From assembly GCF_011605345.1 (NCBI RefSeq), contig NZ_JAAOXM010000004.1, forward strand, positions 62,001 to 126,000: a stretch of 64,000 nt of DNA, given 5' to 3'. Shown piece after piece: positions 1 through 9,552 of this stretch (positions within the stretch are counted from its first letter, which is position 1; each line of letters begins with the position of its first letter). Source of the stretch: Burkholderia sp. D-99. Lineage in GTDB: Bacteria; Pseudomonadota; Gammaproteobacteria; Burkholderiales; Burkholderiaceae. The position numbers were made by a program, and so were the translations under genes. The notes beneath the pieces were generated by a model, which worked only from the letters and a program-made list of their open reading frames with translations, was not told the origin of the DNA and made no database searches.

Positions 1-788
1 GGCGAGCCGTAGCCGAGATGCGTGCGCACAAGGATCAACGACGGACGCAGTGGCTCGGCACGCGCGTTGACCAGCGCCGCGTCGATGGCGGCCAGATCGT
101 TGCCGTCGTCGACCGTTTCGGTATGCCAGCCGTAGGCGTCGAACCGTCGCGCGCGATCTTCGGTGAAGGTGAGGGCCGTGCCGGCGGACAGCGTGACCCG
201 ATTGTCGTCGTACAGGCAGATCAGCTTGCCGAGCTGGAGATGGCCGGCAAGCGATGCGGCCTCCGCTGCGACGCCTTCCATCAGGTCGCCGTCGCTGACG
301 AGCGCGTAAGTGTGGTGATCCACAATCTCGAAGCCGGGGCGGTTGTAGCGCGCAGCGAGATGCGCTTCGGCCATCGCCATCCCGACGGCGTTGGCGAAGC
401 CTTGGCCGAGCGGACCGGTCGTCGTCTCGACACCCGGCGTGAGGCCGCGCTCCGGATGACCGGGCGTGAGGCTGCCCGATTGCCGGAAGCGCTCGATCTG
501 ATCGAGCGGCAGATCGTAGCCGGTCAGGTGAAGCAGGCTGTACAACAGCATCGAACCATGTCCGGCCGACAGGATGAAGCGATCGCGATCGAGCCACGCC
601 GGATTGGCGGGATGATGCTTGAGATGGCGCATCCACAACACATAGGCCATCGGCGCGGCGCCGAGCGGCAAACCTGGATGGCCGCTCGCCGCTTTCTGCA
701 CGGCATCGATCGACAGGAAGCGCAGCGTGTTGATGCAGAGCGCGTCGAGTGCCGAACCTTCTATTGACGGGAAATCGGTTGAGGTCAT
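1..788 (-). CDS. tkt: Transketolase, N-terminal part (runs off the left edge)
   Basis: Transketolase moves two-carbon ketol units between sugar phosphates with thiamine diphosphate in the pentose phosphate and Calvin pathways. Reading leftward from ATG at 788 the frame stays open to base 1, giving about 262 residues. Recognisable motifs of the ThDP-binding half are ASGHPG near residue 35, [29 protein letters not shown] and the metal/ThDP segment [10 protein letters not shown]. The family is normally about 660-690 residues, so roughly 60 percent lies outside the window. Family assignment rests on these motifs and is very secure. Confidence 0.95.
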   Translation of the reverse strand, partial: MTSTDFPSIEGSALDALCINTLRFLSIDAVQKAASGHPGLPLGAAPMAYVLWMRHLKHHPANPAWLDRDRFILSAGHGSMLLYSLLHLTGYDLPLDQIERFRQSGSLTPGHPERGLTPGVETTTGPLGQGFANAVGMAMAEAHLAARYNRPGFEIVDHHTYALVSDGDLMEGVAAEAASLAGHLQLGKLICLYDDNRVTLSAGTALTFTEDRARRFDAYGWHTETVDDGNDLAAIDAALVNARAEPLRPSLILVRTHLGYGS

Positions 789-869
789 GCGACTGCTCCC
801 TGGCGTCCGGTCACGCGATATCCCGCACGGGATCGTGGTGGCGTTGGTTAACCATTGCGCGGATCTGCG

Positions 870-1655
870 TTATCGGTCTCCGGACCAATAGCCGTGCTTG
901 CCGTAGAACTCATGCAACGCGATCTCGTAGCTGCGATGAACGAGCTGCGAGTCGTCGTATCGGGGGCTTCGGCGGATTGCGTCGCGCGTGAGCGTGGCCG
1001 ATACCGTTTCCGTGGGCCAGTCCACCTGGTCGAGCCAGTGCGTCGCGATCAGCACTTCGTTGCCGGTCGACCACCAGCTCGACGTGTCGATCGCCAGATA
1101 GCGGATCACCCACGCTTCATCGTCGTAAATGAAGTCGGATACGTGACCGATATGTCCGTCCGTGGCTTCGAGCCGATATCCGTCGACCTCGCCGGTGCTG
1201 CGCAGATGCGTATCCGCCGCTGCACTGGCCGGCGCGTTGTGCGAGAACAGCGGATTGCCGGCGTCGGGGTCCTGCGACGGCCCGGCGGGATCGAAAGCCG
1301 GGTACGCGCCCATCCCCCAAAGGTTCGGACCGCCCCAGTAGGTCGGGTAGTTGTAGTAACGCAGGTACTCGATCTCGTGCTGACGGGATACCGGCTTGTG
1401 CGTGTCCAGATTCGGGCTGTCTCTCACCTGCTGTTGCGTGAGGCTGACGTATAGCGTGCGGGTTTCGGGATCGGCGTGCGTGACGGAATACGGCGAGACC
1501 AGCACCTGCCTGTCGTGCAGCCAGTCGCCCGTCTCGACGACGAGGTAGCGGATGCACCAGTTGTCATCGTCGAAGTAGGCCTGGTGGATGTGCCCGATAT
1601 CGCCGTCCTTCGCTCGAACCGTGTCTCCGTGCAACCTTCGGATGCTTCGTAACAT
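870..1655 (-). CDS. Two-domain PRC-barrel protein
   Basis: This 261-residue protein has two copies of a PRC-barrel-like unit. The first (about residues 1-90) carries GDIGHIHQAYFDDDNWCIRY and the second (about 170-255) carries GHIGHVSDFIYDDEAWVIRY, so it looks internally duplicated. PRC barrels are small beta domains known from photosynthetic reaction centre H subunits and RNA-metabolism proteins; in soil bacteria these proteins are often stress associated. The ORF could extend upstream to 1901, but ATG at 1655 is preceded by GAGGACATC, almost the same leader as the plus-strand PRC gene at 3029. No catalytic function can be given. Confidence 0.85.
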   Translation of the reverse strand: MLRSIRRLHGDTVRAKDGDIGHIHQAYFDDDNWCIRYLVVETGDWLHDRQVLVSPYSVTHADPETRTLYVSLTQQQVRDSPNLDTHKPVSRQHEIEYLRYYNYPTYWGGPNLWGMGAYPAFDPAGPSQDPDAGNPLFSHNAPASAAADTHLRSTGEVDGYRLEATDGHIGHVSDFIYDDEAWVIRYLAIDTSSWWSTGNEVLIATHWLDQVDWPTETVSATLTRDAIRRSPRYDDSQLVHRSYEIALHEFYGKHGYWSGDR

Positions 1656-1987
1656 GATGTCCTCGCCAGAGCGATGCTCGGCACTTCGGTGATCCGGCCG
1701 ACCTGCCTGCCGTGCGGTGGCATCCAGCCGTTCGTCCGCCGATGCGGAGCGATTCCTGCCGAGCGCGTCCACCCGGATAGCCGGCATGTTTGAGACGCTA
1801 CACGCGCCGCATGGCCGATGCGGTACGAAACCGTACAAAGCACGCATCGGGGCGAGCGCGGCGAGCGGTCCCGTACGGCCTGTCGCGACACATCCTCTCA
1901 AGCATCATCATCAGGATCGCGAAGCAGTGAGGATTGCCATGTCGACGTACTGCCGGACGAGCAGGGCTGCCTGACCCGGTTCGTGCG

Positions 1988-2248
1988 TCAACGCAGCCGC
2001 AGCGGCATGAACAGCGAGACGCCCGGCGCCGGTGCCGGCGCGTAAACCATCGGAGGCGGGCCATAGGGATTAACATCGCCCCCGTCATAGCCGCCGCCTG
2101 CATACCGGCGATGATCGTAATGATGACCGCCCTGATGCGACATACGCTCGTGATTGCCCTGGTCCCCGCTGTGATTCATTCTCTCCGCATGCAACTGCGG
2201 TGCGGCGACCAGGCAGCCGAGCGCAACGATCAGGCCGACGATTCGCAT
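1988..2248 (-). CDS. Small secreted His/Gly/Pro-rich protein
   Basis: An 86-residue ORF with a clear Sec signal peptide (MRIVGLIVALGCLVAAPQLHA, predicted cut after LHA) followed by a low-complexity His-, Gly-, Tyr- and Pro-rich tail. It is probably periplasmic. The same frame is open far upstream to 3376, but that extension looks like antisense to the PRC gene, so the signal peptide start is preferred. A second in-frame ATG lies at 2266. No ribosome site is obvious and no function is recognised. Confidence 0.6.
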   Translation of the reverse strand: MRIVGLIVALGCLVAAPQLHAERMNHSGDQGNHERMSHQGGHHYDHRRYAGGGYDGGDVNPYGPPPMVYAPAPAPGVSLFMPLRLR

Positions 2249-2530
2249 GCCCGATCCCGGCACCATCGTGGTTCGACGTGCATGTCCGATAGAAACGTCC
2301 AGCTCGGTAGCGTAGCTATACGCGGGACGTGCGGGCTCAGTCTGTCCGATGCCGGACGGTGTGCCGGTGCGCGTGGCGAGCGGAACCGGAACTGGCCCTG
2401 CGCTTGCGCGGACCGGCATGCGCGTTTGTCGGCGTTGCGAACGTGCTCGACTTTCGTTGTCCGGTGTCTTGCGGCAGATCACGATCGTGCTCAGCGGAAT
2501 TTTCAAATCGAGCCTATGCTGGCGTCGTAA

Positions 2531-2803
<273 letters not shown>

Positions 2804-3028
2804 TGCAGGTTGCGCGGCGCGGGTCCGCACCTTGCGCAGACGACGGCGCCATGCCGTCGTGACCAGGTTCCATCGAGTCGAACCGATATTCCGGATGTGT
2901 CCAGGTACGGAACCGTACCGACTTCCGATGCCGGTGCGCGCAGCGTTTTCTCGTACGTCGAGTGTCATTGTCAATGTCGAGACCGTGCGCGAAATGGATA
3001 TTCCGGGATCTTGTCCAAGGAGGACATC

Positions 3029-3460
3029 ATGAGGATGCTCAACACCCCCGATCCATCCGGGGAGGGCAGCAAGGGGGCAAGCATTGTCGAAGGCGGCACC
3101 GTCGATGTGCCCGGCCGTATGGTGACGACCGCGGATGCCCTGAAGGGCAGTAAGATCATCGCGTCGGGCGGTGAGGATATTGGAAATGTTTTCGACATCG
3201 TGCTCGATCTGCACCACGGCAGAATTGCCTACGCGGTTGCTTCCAGCGGAGGTGTGGGCGAGATGCTTTGCGCCATTCCGTGGAGTGCGATGAAATACGA
3301 TATCGACGATAAATGTTTCCATCTGGATGTGACCGCCGCGCATGTCAAAGGCACCCCGGGCTTCGACGACGAGCACTGGCCGGTGATGACGCAGTCACAG
3401 TGGGGATTGTCGCTTCACCAGTACTACAACCGGACGCCGTACTGGGTCGTTCGAGGCTAG
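3029..3460 (+). CDS. PRC-barrel domain protein
   Basis: A 143-residue protein with one PRC-barrel domain. The segment around residues 40-75 reads LKGSKIIASGGEDIGNVFDI then DLHHGRIAYAVASSGG, followed by PWSAMKYDIDD. The start at 3029 is fixed by AAGGAGGACATC directly upstream; the frame is open further upstream but without a better start. The tail (WGLSLHQYYNRTPYW) resembles the end of the paralogue at 870-1655, which ends in a similar HEFYGKHGYW. Probable general-stress protein, exact role unknown. Confidence 0.85.
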   Translation: MRMLNTPDPSGEGSKGASIVEGGTVDVPGRMVTTADALKGSKIIASGGEDIGNVFDIVLDLHHGRIAYAVASSGGVGEMLCAIPWSAMKYDIDDKCFHLDVTAAHVKGTPGFDDEHWPVMTQSQWGLSLHQYYNRTPYWVVRG

Positions 3461-3568
3461 CCAAGCGATAGCGTCGAAAACGGCAAGGTGTCGATCCTCC
3501 GCCTCCACGCGATCGGAAGCGTCAAGGGCGTCTGCGGGGACGGCCGGTATGCTGCGGCGCCGCAGCGG

Positions 3569-4288
3569 CTAGAGTCGCTTCAGGTCGGGAAGCAGGCGAT
3601 CGAATTCGCGTTTGACCACGCTGTAGCATTCGCACACGCGCTTTTCGAGCCCCGGCCGGTCCAGCACCTCGATATGACCGTAGTTGTAGCGGATGAGGCC
3701 CGCGTCCTGCAGCTTCAATGCCGCTTCCGTCACACCTGACCTGCGCACGCCCAGCATGTTGGCGATCAGCTCCTGCGTCATGCGCAACTGGTTCGACGGC
3801 AGGCGGTCGAGACTGAGCAGCAACCAGCGGCACAGTTGCTGATCGATCGAGTGATGCCGGTTGCACACTGCGGTCTGAGCCATCTGCGTGATCAGCGCCT
3901 GGGTATAGCGCAACAACAGGCGCTGCATCGCGTTGCCGCGCCGGAATTCTTCTTTCAGGATGCTCGCGTCGAGCCGGTAGGCTTGCCCCGCGCTTTGCAC
4001 GACGGCGCGACTCGGCGTCGTTTCGCCGCCCATGAACAGCGACACGCCGATCATTCCTTCATGGCCGACGATCGCGATTTCAGCAGACGAGCCATCCTCC
4101 ATCACATACAGCAGCGACACGATCGACGTGGTCGGAAAATAGACGTGATGAAGCTGGCCGCCCGACTCGTACAGCACTTTTCCCAACGGCATCTCGACGA
4201 GCGTCAGGTGTGCGGTGAGGAGGGCGCGCTCGTTCTCCGGCAGCGCGGCAAGCAGGTGATTTTCGGTGATGGGCGGGTTGTCCTGCAT
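3569..4288 (-). CDS. Crp/Fnr-family transcriptional regulator
   Basis: A 239-residue protein with an N-terminal cyclic-nucleotide-binding-type beta barrel (PLGKVLYESGGQLHHVYFP, then IAIVGHEGMIGVSLFMGG) and a C-terminal winged helix (MTQELIANMLGVRRSGVTEAALKL). The Fnr iron-sulphur cysteines are absent and the cAMP-contact Arg/Glu pattern of Crp is not evident, so the ligand is unknown. The ATG at 4288 has AGGAGCC upstream; longer forms to 4495 are unlikely. This subfamily commonly lies beside stress proteins such as the PRC-barrel genes to its left. Confidence 0.88.
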   Translation of the reverse strand: MQDNPPITENHLLAALPENERALLTAHLTLVEMPLGKVLYESGGQLHHVYFPTTSIVSLLYVMEDGSSAEIAIVGHEGMIGVSLFMGGETTPSRAVVQSAGQAYRLDASILKEEFRRGNAMQRLLLRYTQALITQMAQTAVCNRHHSIDQQLCRWLLLSLDRLPSNQLRMTQELIANMLGVRRSGVTEAALKLQDAGLIRYNYGHIEVLDRPGLEKRVCECYSVVKREFDRLLPDLKRL

Positions 4289-4618
4289 GCGTGGCTCCTG
4301 CGCCTGCGCCCGGCTGACGATGAAGAATCCGGCCGATGTGGGCGCTGCGGGAATCGGCGGAAGGAGCCAACCATCATATCTTGCCGATCCGACGACCAGG
4401 CGGGACAGTGGCGGCAATATGTCCCCTTTCTTGATGAATTCGGGACGACCGTTCGAATACGAATCGACCTTCAAAAAATTATAGTGCCGACACATGTCTG
4501 ATCAAGGTTCGCGCAATCGCGCATCGCTCGATGCGGAACCGATATTTCACGGAGCGGTTGACGGGAAATATCGGTCGGCAGGCAGGCTCGTTCGCCCAGC
4601 CGGCCTTGAGCGTGAGCG
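4289..4618. other. Intergenic stretch upstream of the Crp/Fnr gene
   Basis: About 330 bases with no supportable gene. It should hold the promoter of the Crp/Fnr regulator (transcribed leftward). No convincing promoter or terminator was identified by eye. Confidence 0.5.
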
Positions 4619-4915
4619 CTACAGCGCCGTCGGCTTCGTGGCCTTCGTTCCTTCAAGCGTCACGCCCGCCCTCAACCCGCTGTTCGTCAGCACGAACGCT
4701 TCGATCGGCACGGTCGCGGTGCTGGTTTCGACATTGCCGTTCGCGCCGACCGTCAGGACTGGCACCGATACGTCGGCGCCTGAAGACCAGCCTTCGCTGC
4801 TACGGAAGCGATCGAGCGCATCCGTGGTCATGAGCAGGAAGATGATGGCTTTCGATTGCGCACCGATCTGCAGACCGATCGAGCCGGTCGTGGTGCTGTA
4901 GTGCCCGACCGTGCT
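4619..4915 (-). pseudogene. Truncated SYLF-domain (YSC84-like) protein, C-terminal remnant
   Basis: The last ~95 residues match SYLF/YSC84 lipid-binding domain proteins: STVGHYSTTTGSIGLQIGAQ, then SKAIIFLLMTTDALDRFR and a C-terminus near GVTLEGTKATK. The family is normally about 190 residues with a lipoprotein signal peptide. Here the sequence upstream of about 4915 is unrelated, and no signal peptide or start is present in frame. The IS debris just upstream suggests that insertion followed by deletion removed the 5' half. Confidence 0.75.
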
Positions 4916-5153
4916 GCCGGGTGGACCATCCTGCTGACGTATCCACTGTTCTTCTGGCAGGCGTCGCAGGAGGTCGAGAAACTTCAGGCGAGAAACGGAC
5001 AGCAGGAGCTGACGACAAAGCCGTCGCACGGGCCGGCAAACCTGAGCCATACGGGAACAGTTTTACGCAAAAGAGCGGCAGCGGCCCGTGGATTCCATTT
5101 TGAATCATTTTAACTTTACATAATGCTGATGATCAATTTTTTTATTTGTAGTA

Positions 5154-5195
5154 GCTAAGTTCAAATGTCCGCTTCGGGCTAAGTTCAGATGTCCG
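5154..5195. repeat. Two 18-bp direct repeats, probable IS end
   Basis: GCTAAGTTCAAATGTCCG (5154-5171) and GCTAAGTTCAGATGTCCG (5178-5195) differ at one base and are spaced 24 bp start to start. They lie just outside an ISNCY-like transposase start. Repeated transposase-binding sites at an IS terminus are the most likely explanation (inference). Confidence 0.6.
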
Positions 5196-5254
5196 TTTTT
5201 CGACCTGTCGTAAGCTGCCCGACCGCTGGCAATCCAGCGCCGGAGGCTGCCACG

Positions 5255-5338
5255 ATGACGATGCGCGAGCTGGACAGGTTCATGGCCATTCAGGACGTCG
5301 CGGACGGCAAGCTTCAGCCGGCGCAGCTCCGAGGGTGA
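5255..5338 (+). pseudogene. ISNCY-family transposase, N-terminal stub
   Basis: A 27-codon ORF begins MTMRELDRFMAIQDVADGKL, which resembles the start of ISNCY-type transposases (MTMRELDR.K.IQ...DG.L). CGGAGG lies upstream. The reading ends abruptly at QLRG because the sequence passes at about 5330 into an oppositely oriented IS3 fragment. Only the left end of the element survives. Related internal fragments appear at 29297 and 42542. Confidence 0.6.
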
Positions 5339-5563
5339 CAGCCCGCCGTACTTCGTCCGCCAGTTGTAAAACGTCGCGTCGCTGATTCCCATCTTGCGGC
5401 AGACCTCCGCGACAGGCGTGCCCAGCTCGGCCTGCTTCAACGCGTATGTGATCTGCTCGTCGGTGAACTTGCTCTTCTTCACGGCATGACCTCCTAGTCT
5501 CAACGATAACTTCATGCCGGAATTTTCCACTTTCAAATGGGACGGTTTTGTGGGCTGGGGTCA
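5339..5563 (-). mobile_element. IS3-family (IS407-like) end with truncated orfA
   Basis: A GTG at 5482, preceded by AGGAGGTCATGCC, opens KKSKFTDEQITYALKQAELG and then RKMGISDATFYNWR, YGGLSPSELRRL: the helix-turn-helix OrfA of IS3-family elements. Homology stops after about 50 residues where it meets the ISNCY stub. The other side ends in TGACCCCAGCCCACAAAAC (read on the minus strand, outer edge near 5563), a plausible terminal inverted repeat. orfB is missing, so the element is dead. Confidence 0.75.
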
Positions 5564-5594
5564 GCATGATGTGTCCGAGCGGACACGAAGGCGA

Positions 5595-6458
5595 CTATTG
5601 AAATGACGCCGGGCCTTCGACGGGTCGGAAGACGGCCGCTCCACAGAACAGCTCGGGGTTACTGCAGAGGTATTCCATTACGGTTCGCGGATCGTGAGTC
5701 GCACACAGCGCCTGCGCCGCCTCGTCCCAATGCCTCAGCAACGACACACCTGCACACGGGCCGTCTTTGGCACCAACCGTCATCTTGGTGGAGTGGTACA
5801 TTGTCAATTCACCTGCCGGTGTCCGGTATGCGATGCCTAGATGACCAACAATCCCGGGATATTCGTGTGGGGGTTTCGCCGAGACGAAGACAATGGTGTC
5901 TCCGTCGCACACGCCAGCCATTTCGCGCGTCCACAAGGCAGTCGGCGTGTAGCTAAAGCATAGCGATCGGCCACGATTCTGATCGCCGATTTTTTCCTGT
6001 TGTATGAACCAGTTTCTGCCGCCACGATCATCCACCAGCACACATCGCTCGCGGAGGTGATCAGGTTCCGTTAATCGGACTTCGTAAAGCACACCGCGTG
6101 CCTCGAACCGTCTGAGCACGTTCAGGGAGTAATGAATCAGAGTCTCGACTGATGGCGGTCCGGAGTATCGTACGTCGTGCAGTGTTTCCACAAACGCGTC
6201 GAGCGATCGGGCATTCACTAGAGCATTGACGGCATAGACGAAGGTCGCGCAGTCGAAAGAAGAGAAATCAACGCAGTGGCCAAGTAGCCGATGATCCTCG
6301 ATGCGTTCCCTCGAATAACCTATGCCTGCGCAACAGAGCCACTGTGCCGCGAACACGGCCCGTGCCCCGGCCCCGGCCCCATCGATCGACTGCAGCGCCC
6401 CGACAAGCGCTTCCGCGAGGGATGTCGCTCGATCCCCCTTCTTTATCTCAACCATCAT
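5595..6458 (-). CDS. DUF1460-like (NlpC/P60-related) cysteine hydrolase
   Basis: This 287-residue protein resembles the DUF1460 / amidase-like cysteine hydrolase fold. FDCATFVYAVNAL places a candidate nucleophile at Cys70. DGDTIVF and GIVGHLGIAYRT give His206, and TMYHST gives His222. The DUF1460 middle pattern (LHDVRYSG, then a HY-containing helix) is also visible. Family members are periplasmic peptidoglycan amidases, but no signal peptide is evident here, which suggests a cytoplasmic job. It lies divergent to the biosynthetic operon, separated by 1.8 kb of decayed DNA, and could be a tailoring hydrolase of that cluster (inference). AGGGGAAG precedes the tandem ATGs at 6458/6455. Confidence 0.6.
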   Translation of the reverse strand: MMVEIKKGDRATSLAEALVGALQSIDGAGAGARAVFAAQWLCCAGIGYSRERIEDHRLLGHCVDFSSFDCATFVYAVNALVNARSLDAFVETLHDVRYSGPPSVETLIHYSLNVLRRFEARGVLYEVRLTEPDHLRERCVLVDDRGGRNWFIQQEKIGDQNRGRSLCFSYTPTALWTREMAGVCDGDTIVFVSAKPPHEYPGIVGHLGIAYRTPAGELTMYHSTKMTVGAKDGPCAGVSLLRHWDEAAQALCATHDPRTVMEYLCSNPELFCGAAVFRPVEGPASFQ

Positions 6459-7819
6459 CGCGTTCTTCCCCTAATTCGGTCACGAAAGTGCCACGCGCCA
6501 ATCACCGATATTTAGGTGCCATCGCACCTACATACGGGTTTTCTGAAGCTTTTCGAAAAATTACCAATCACGTTCTGCTACTTTTTCGATCAATAGAGGT
6601 TGCTCCAATCCTTTCGAGCCATTCCGGCCACGCGCCGAGCCAGGCCGTGGCGCTCAACACACTGGTCCACGAATTGCATTACGGGAATCAAGAAATGAAT
6701 CGAATCCAGCGTATGTTCAGATAGATTGTCCAGACAGTCTTCTTGATAAAGCGATTCAGGCCCTGATTAACATCGACTTTATGAAGTTCGAACACCACAA
6801 AGCTCGCCCCTCTCGCAGTCGGAAGCAGCTGGGCAGCCAATGCGTTCAGCCAAGCACCATCGCACTGTGCGTACGATCAAATGCATCTTTGATAGGCAAA
6901 TCAGAATTGATGACGTGATCGCTGCACATTTTCGCTTTCGTCTTCCACCTAGATCGTCACGCGCCCCCGCCCTCCACCCTTTGCGATCTGCTCGCATTTC
7001 TCAAACAGCCGGCGCTCGATTGACTCATCGTACGCTATCCAATAGCTAGAACAGCGGCGCCTGTTGGTTCGGTATGCGGTAAAGAATCGTCTTGCCCAAT
7101 CAGATCGTCGGTCGCCGATTTAGGCAGACAGGTTCTGATCGCCGACTATGCTTGCTGGCGCCGAGCACTCTTAATCAGCCTCCCTGCATTGCCGCCCCCT
7201 ACATACCCCCTTGGCCACTACCGCCACAACTTACGTCATTCAGTCGCACACAACCTACAATGCCTCCCTTATTTTTCCATCACTATATCGATCTCGTTCA
7301 CGATTGCGTCAATCGGTTCAGCTTTCGCGTTTTTCATACTAAGGCAACGCATCACAAATCAATTGTGAGATGGCCGACTGCAATATTTATTGACATGCGT
7401 ATTGTTCAGACGTATGTTAGTTTCGTCCCCTGAGCTACACAAGGTGAATTCACATCAATCTTGATTGACAGCTATTGTTGTCGAAATTGGTTTGACCGAT
7501 GGATAAGTGGTAGAAATCTGAAACGATTACGGAGGATGTTGCTTTGAGGAGTGACAGTCCGATAATCGATACCCCATTGCCGAGCATGGGCAGGAAACGG
7601 ATGGCAATCAAGCAGCAGAATTGGACATCAAGGGCGTGCCCTGTCTGAACTAGCTGAACCAGCAGAGCGTGACGGATTACCCAGCAAGCAATCGAGGTGG
7701 AGATTGCACCGATGCGCGAGCAGAGTTCGAACGTGAAGACGATCGACGATCGATCGTGTACAACAGCCTCTTGCCATAGCATCAAATCGTTTCGGTTGCA
7801 GGGCGGTAACGATCCAAGT
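6459..7819. other. AT-richer, gene-poor spacer left of the biosynthetic cluster
   Basis: About 1.36 kb of visibly lower GC than its surroundings. Several short open frames exist on both strands but none looks like a protein family I recognise, and their composition suggests decayed DNA. Promoters for the DUF1460-like gene may lie at its left end. No CRISPR-like repeat, tRNA or clear hairpin terminator was seen. Confidence 0.5.
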
Positions 7820-8105
7820 TCCAAAGTTGAGAGACCCATCAAAGGTCACAATGCACTGCTCGCGTTCTACGGCTGCTCGGCTCGTTGGCAAGATATGCAG
7901 ATCGAGAATCCGATCGAGTCGACGTTCTCGGTGGTGCAACATCGCACTGGTCGCTAGCTCAACTGTTTGTCGCGCGTGACCATCCTTAGTATGGCGTTCA
8001 TGTTGATTGGCACGTCAGAGCAGTCCTAGCGAAAAATCCCTGGCGGCGACAAGATCGAACCGCTCTTGAAGTGCATTCCGATCAAAGAAGGAACCCCGGT
8101 GATCG
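7820..8105 (+). pseudogene. IS256 (mutator)-family transposase, C-terminal relic
   Basis: The frame reads ALLAFYGCSARWQ then NPIESTFSVVQHRTGR, matching the conserved ALLAFYDFPAEHW...NPIESTF.TVR.RT segment of IS256 transposases. A stop follows, but the homology continues after it (LNCLSRVT, AFMLIGTSEQS, stop, KIPGGDKIEPLLKC). At least two stops interrupt it, so it is an old relic. It ends about 140 bp before the P450 start. Confidence 0.7.
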
Positions 8106-8245
8106 ATAGTACACCGGCTCCTCAACAAGTTGGCCGCCTCATAATACTGACCTACCCGCGTCACAAGGATTGACAAACGCTCGGCATGGAGCGGTATTTG
8201 CGAAATGTAGACTGCGCGAGCGTCAAATAAAGGATACCAACCGAT

Positions 8246-9496
8246 ATGGCAAGCATAGGAATATTAAATAGGAACCCTACAGAAATAGATCCATATGCGA
8301 AATACAGGGATTGGCGTTCTCAAGGACCAATCTATTGGACAGACGAGCTGTTCGGAGGTGCGTGGGTGTTGACCACATTCGACGCTGTTCAATCCGCCCT
8401 GAAGGATCCGAGACTTTCCGCCTGCCGCACGGGCGGCTGGGTCATGCGAGCTCCTCGCTCTCGCAGTGACGTTCGCGCGCAGTTGATCGACATGCAGCGA
8501 CTCTTTGCACGTGCGTTGCTCTTCGTCGACAAGCCAACGCATCCGCGCCTGCGTCAAGCCATGCAGGTCGGCTTTCGCCCGGAAGCTATCCAGAAAATGA
8601 GCGCTTTTGTGGACGCAACAGTGAACGAGCTTGTTGACAACGTTGAAGCGTCCTGCGGTGACGATTCGCCATTCGATTTCATCGAAACGTTCGCACGGCA
8701 GTTGCCTGCGCGTGTCATCGCTCGTTTCCTGGGTTTCCGTCATGTCGATCAGCAAAGATTCCTCACGTGGTCGTCGGTTCTTGCGCAGTTTATCGGCTCA
8801 GTGCGTCCGTCCGAAGCTGACGCACTGGCGGCCCGCACGGGCCTGTTAGGCATGGCCGAGTACATCGAGACTTGTCTCGACACCGGTGACTTCGAGGAAG
8901 ACAAACTCTTTGGAGTGCTCGTCCGTGCCCAACAGCGAGGCGAGATCGAAAGCGGGCCGGAGATGCTTTCGCAATGCGCGATGCTCCTATTCGCGGGCTA
9001 TGAGACGACCCGTCACCTGTTGGGCACGGCCGTCTACTGGTTGCTGCGGGAACCGGGGATGTGGGCCGCGCTCGAAAACCCGGCGCGATTGCGATCAGCC
9101 GTGCGGGAGCTCCTTCGTTGGGACAGCCCGGTCCAATATACGGGCCGCCGCGCCAGCAGTTCTTTCACGCTCCATGGGAAAGACATTCGACGCGGAGACT
9201 TGGTACTTCCACTGATCGGTTCAGCAAATCGCGACCCTAGCCGATATGAGGAGCCCGATCGGATCAATCTCGACCGCAGCGTTGGCGTCCCACTGTCGTT
9301 TGGAAGCGGTCCACATGTCTGCATCGGGGCGGGCCTGACGCTCATGGAAGCGGAGTGTGCAATCGGGGTGCTTGTCCGCCGCTGGCCACGACTCCAGCTA
9401 TGTGAGGCGGGCTCGGACTGGCTGGACATCCCCCTCTATCGGGGGCTCAAGACGCTGATGGTGCGTCGTTCCGGGAGCCCCCCCGCCACGGCTTGA
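8246..9496 (+). CDS. Cytochrome P450 monooxygenase
   Basis: A 416-residue soluble bacterial P450. Signatures: HPRLR at 99-103 (C-helix), FAGYETT at 249-255 (oxygen-binding I-helix), E288xxR291 in RELLRW (K-helix) and FGSGPHVCIGAG with heme-ligand Cys359. Length is typical of class I bacterial P450s, which need external ferredoxin and reductase; none is encoded nearby. It opens the plus-strand operon, with AAAGGAT about 13 bases before the ATG. The methyltransferase start lies 57 bp downstream. It most likely hydroxylates or desaturates an intermediate, substrate unknown. Confidence 0.95.
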   Translation: MASIGILNRNPTEIDPYAKYRDWRSQGPIYWTDELFGGAWVLTTFDAVQSALKDPRLSACRTGGWVMRAPRSRSDVRAQLIDMQRLFARALLFVDKPTHPRLRQAMQVGFRPEAIQKMSAFVDATVNELVDNVEASCGDDSPFDFIETFARQLPARVIARFLGFRHVDQQRFLTWSSVLAQFIGSVRPSEADALAARTGLLGMAEYIETCLDTGDFEEDKLFGVLVRAQQRGEIESGPEMLSQCAMLLFAGYETTRHLLGTAVYWLLREPGMWAALENPARLRSAVRELLRWDSPVQYTGRRASSSFTLHGKDIRRGDLVLPLIGSANRDPSRYEEPDRINLDRSVGVPLSFGSGPHVCIGAGLTLMEAECAIGVLVRRWPRLQLCEAGSDWLDIPLYRGLKTLMVRRSGSPPATA

Positions 9497-9552
9497 GCGA
9501 CCGTCGGCCGGGTCGCTACGTGCCCCCTCCTCTCTTCATGAAGGAAACATTC

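Noticed and set aside
18..767. Long plus-strand open frame of 249 residues
   Set aside because: It is antisense to the transketolase gene, whose motifs are unmistakable on the minus strand.
4494..4901. Plus-strand frame of 135 residues
   Set aside because: It is antisense to the SYLF remnant, which has clear family similarity.
5154..5195. Two repeats considered as a minimal CRISPR
   Set aside because: Only two copies with a 6-bp gap, beside an IS transposase start; they fit an IS end better.
6779..6997. Small basic ORF in the AT-rich spacer considered as a precursor peptide for the radical SAM enzyme
   Set aside because: It has no leader-like pattern, no ribosome site and is on the opposite strand; no support.
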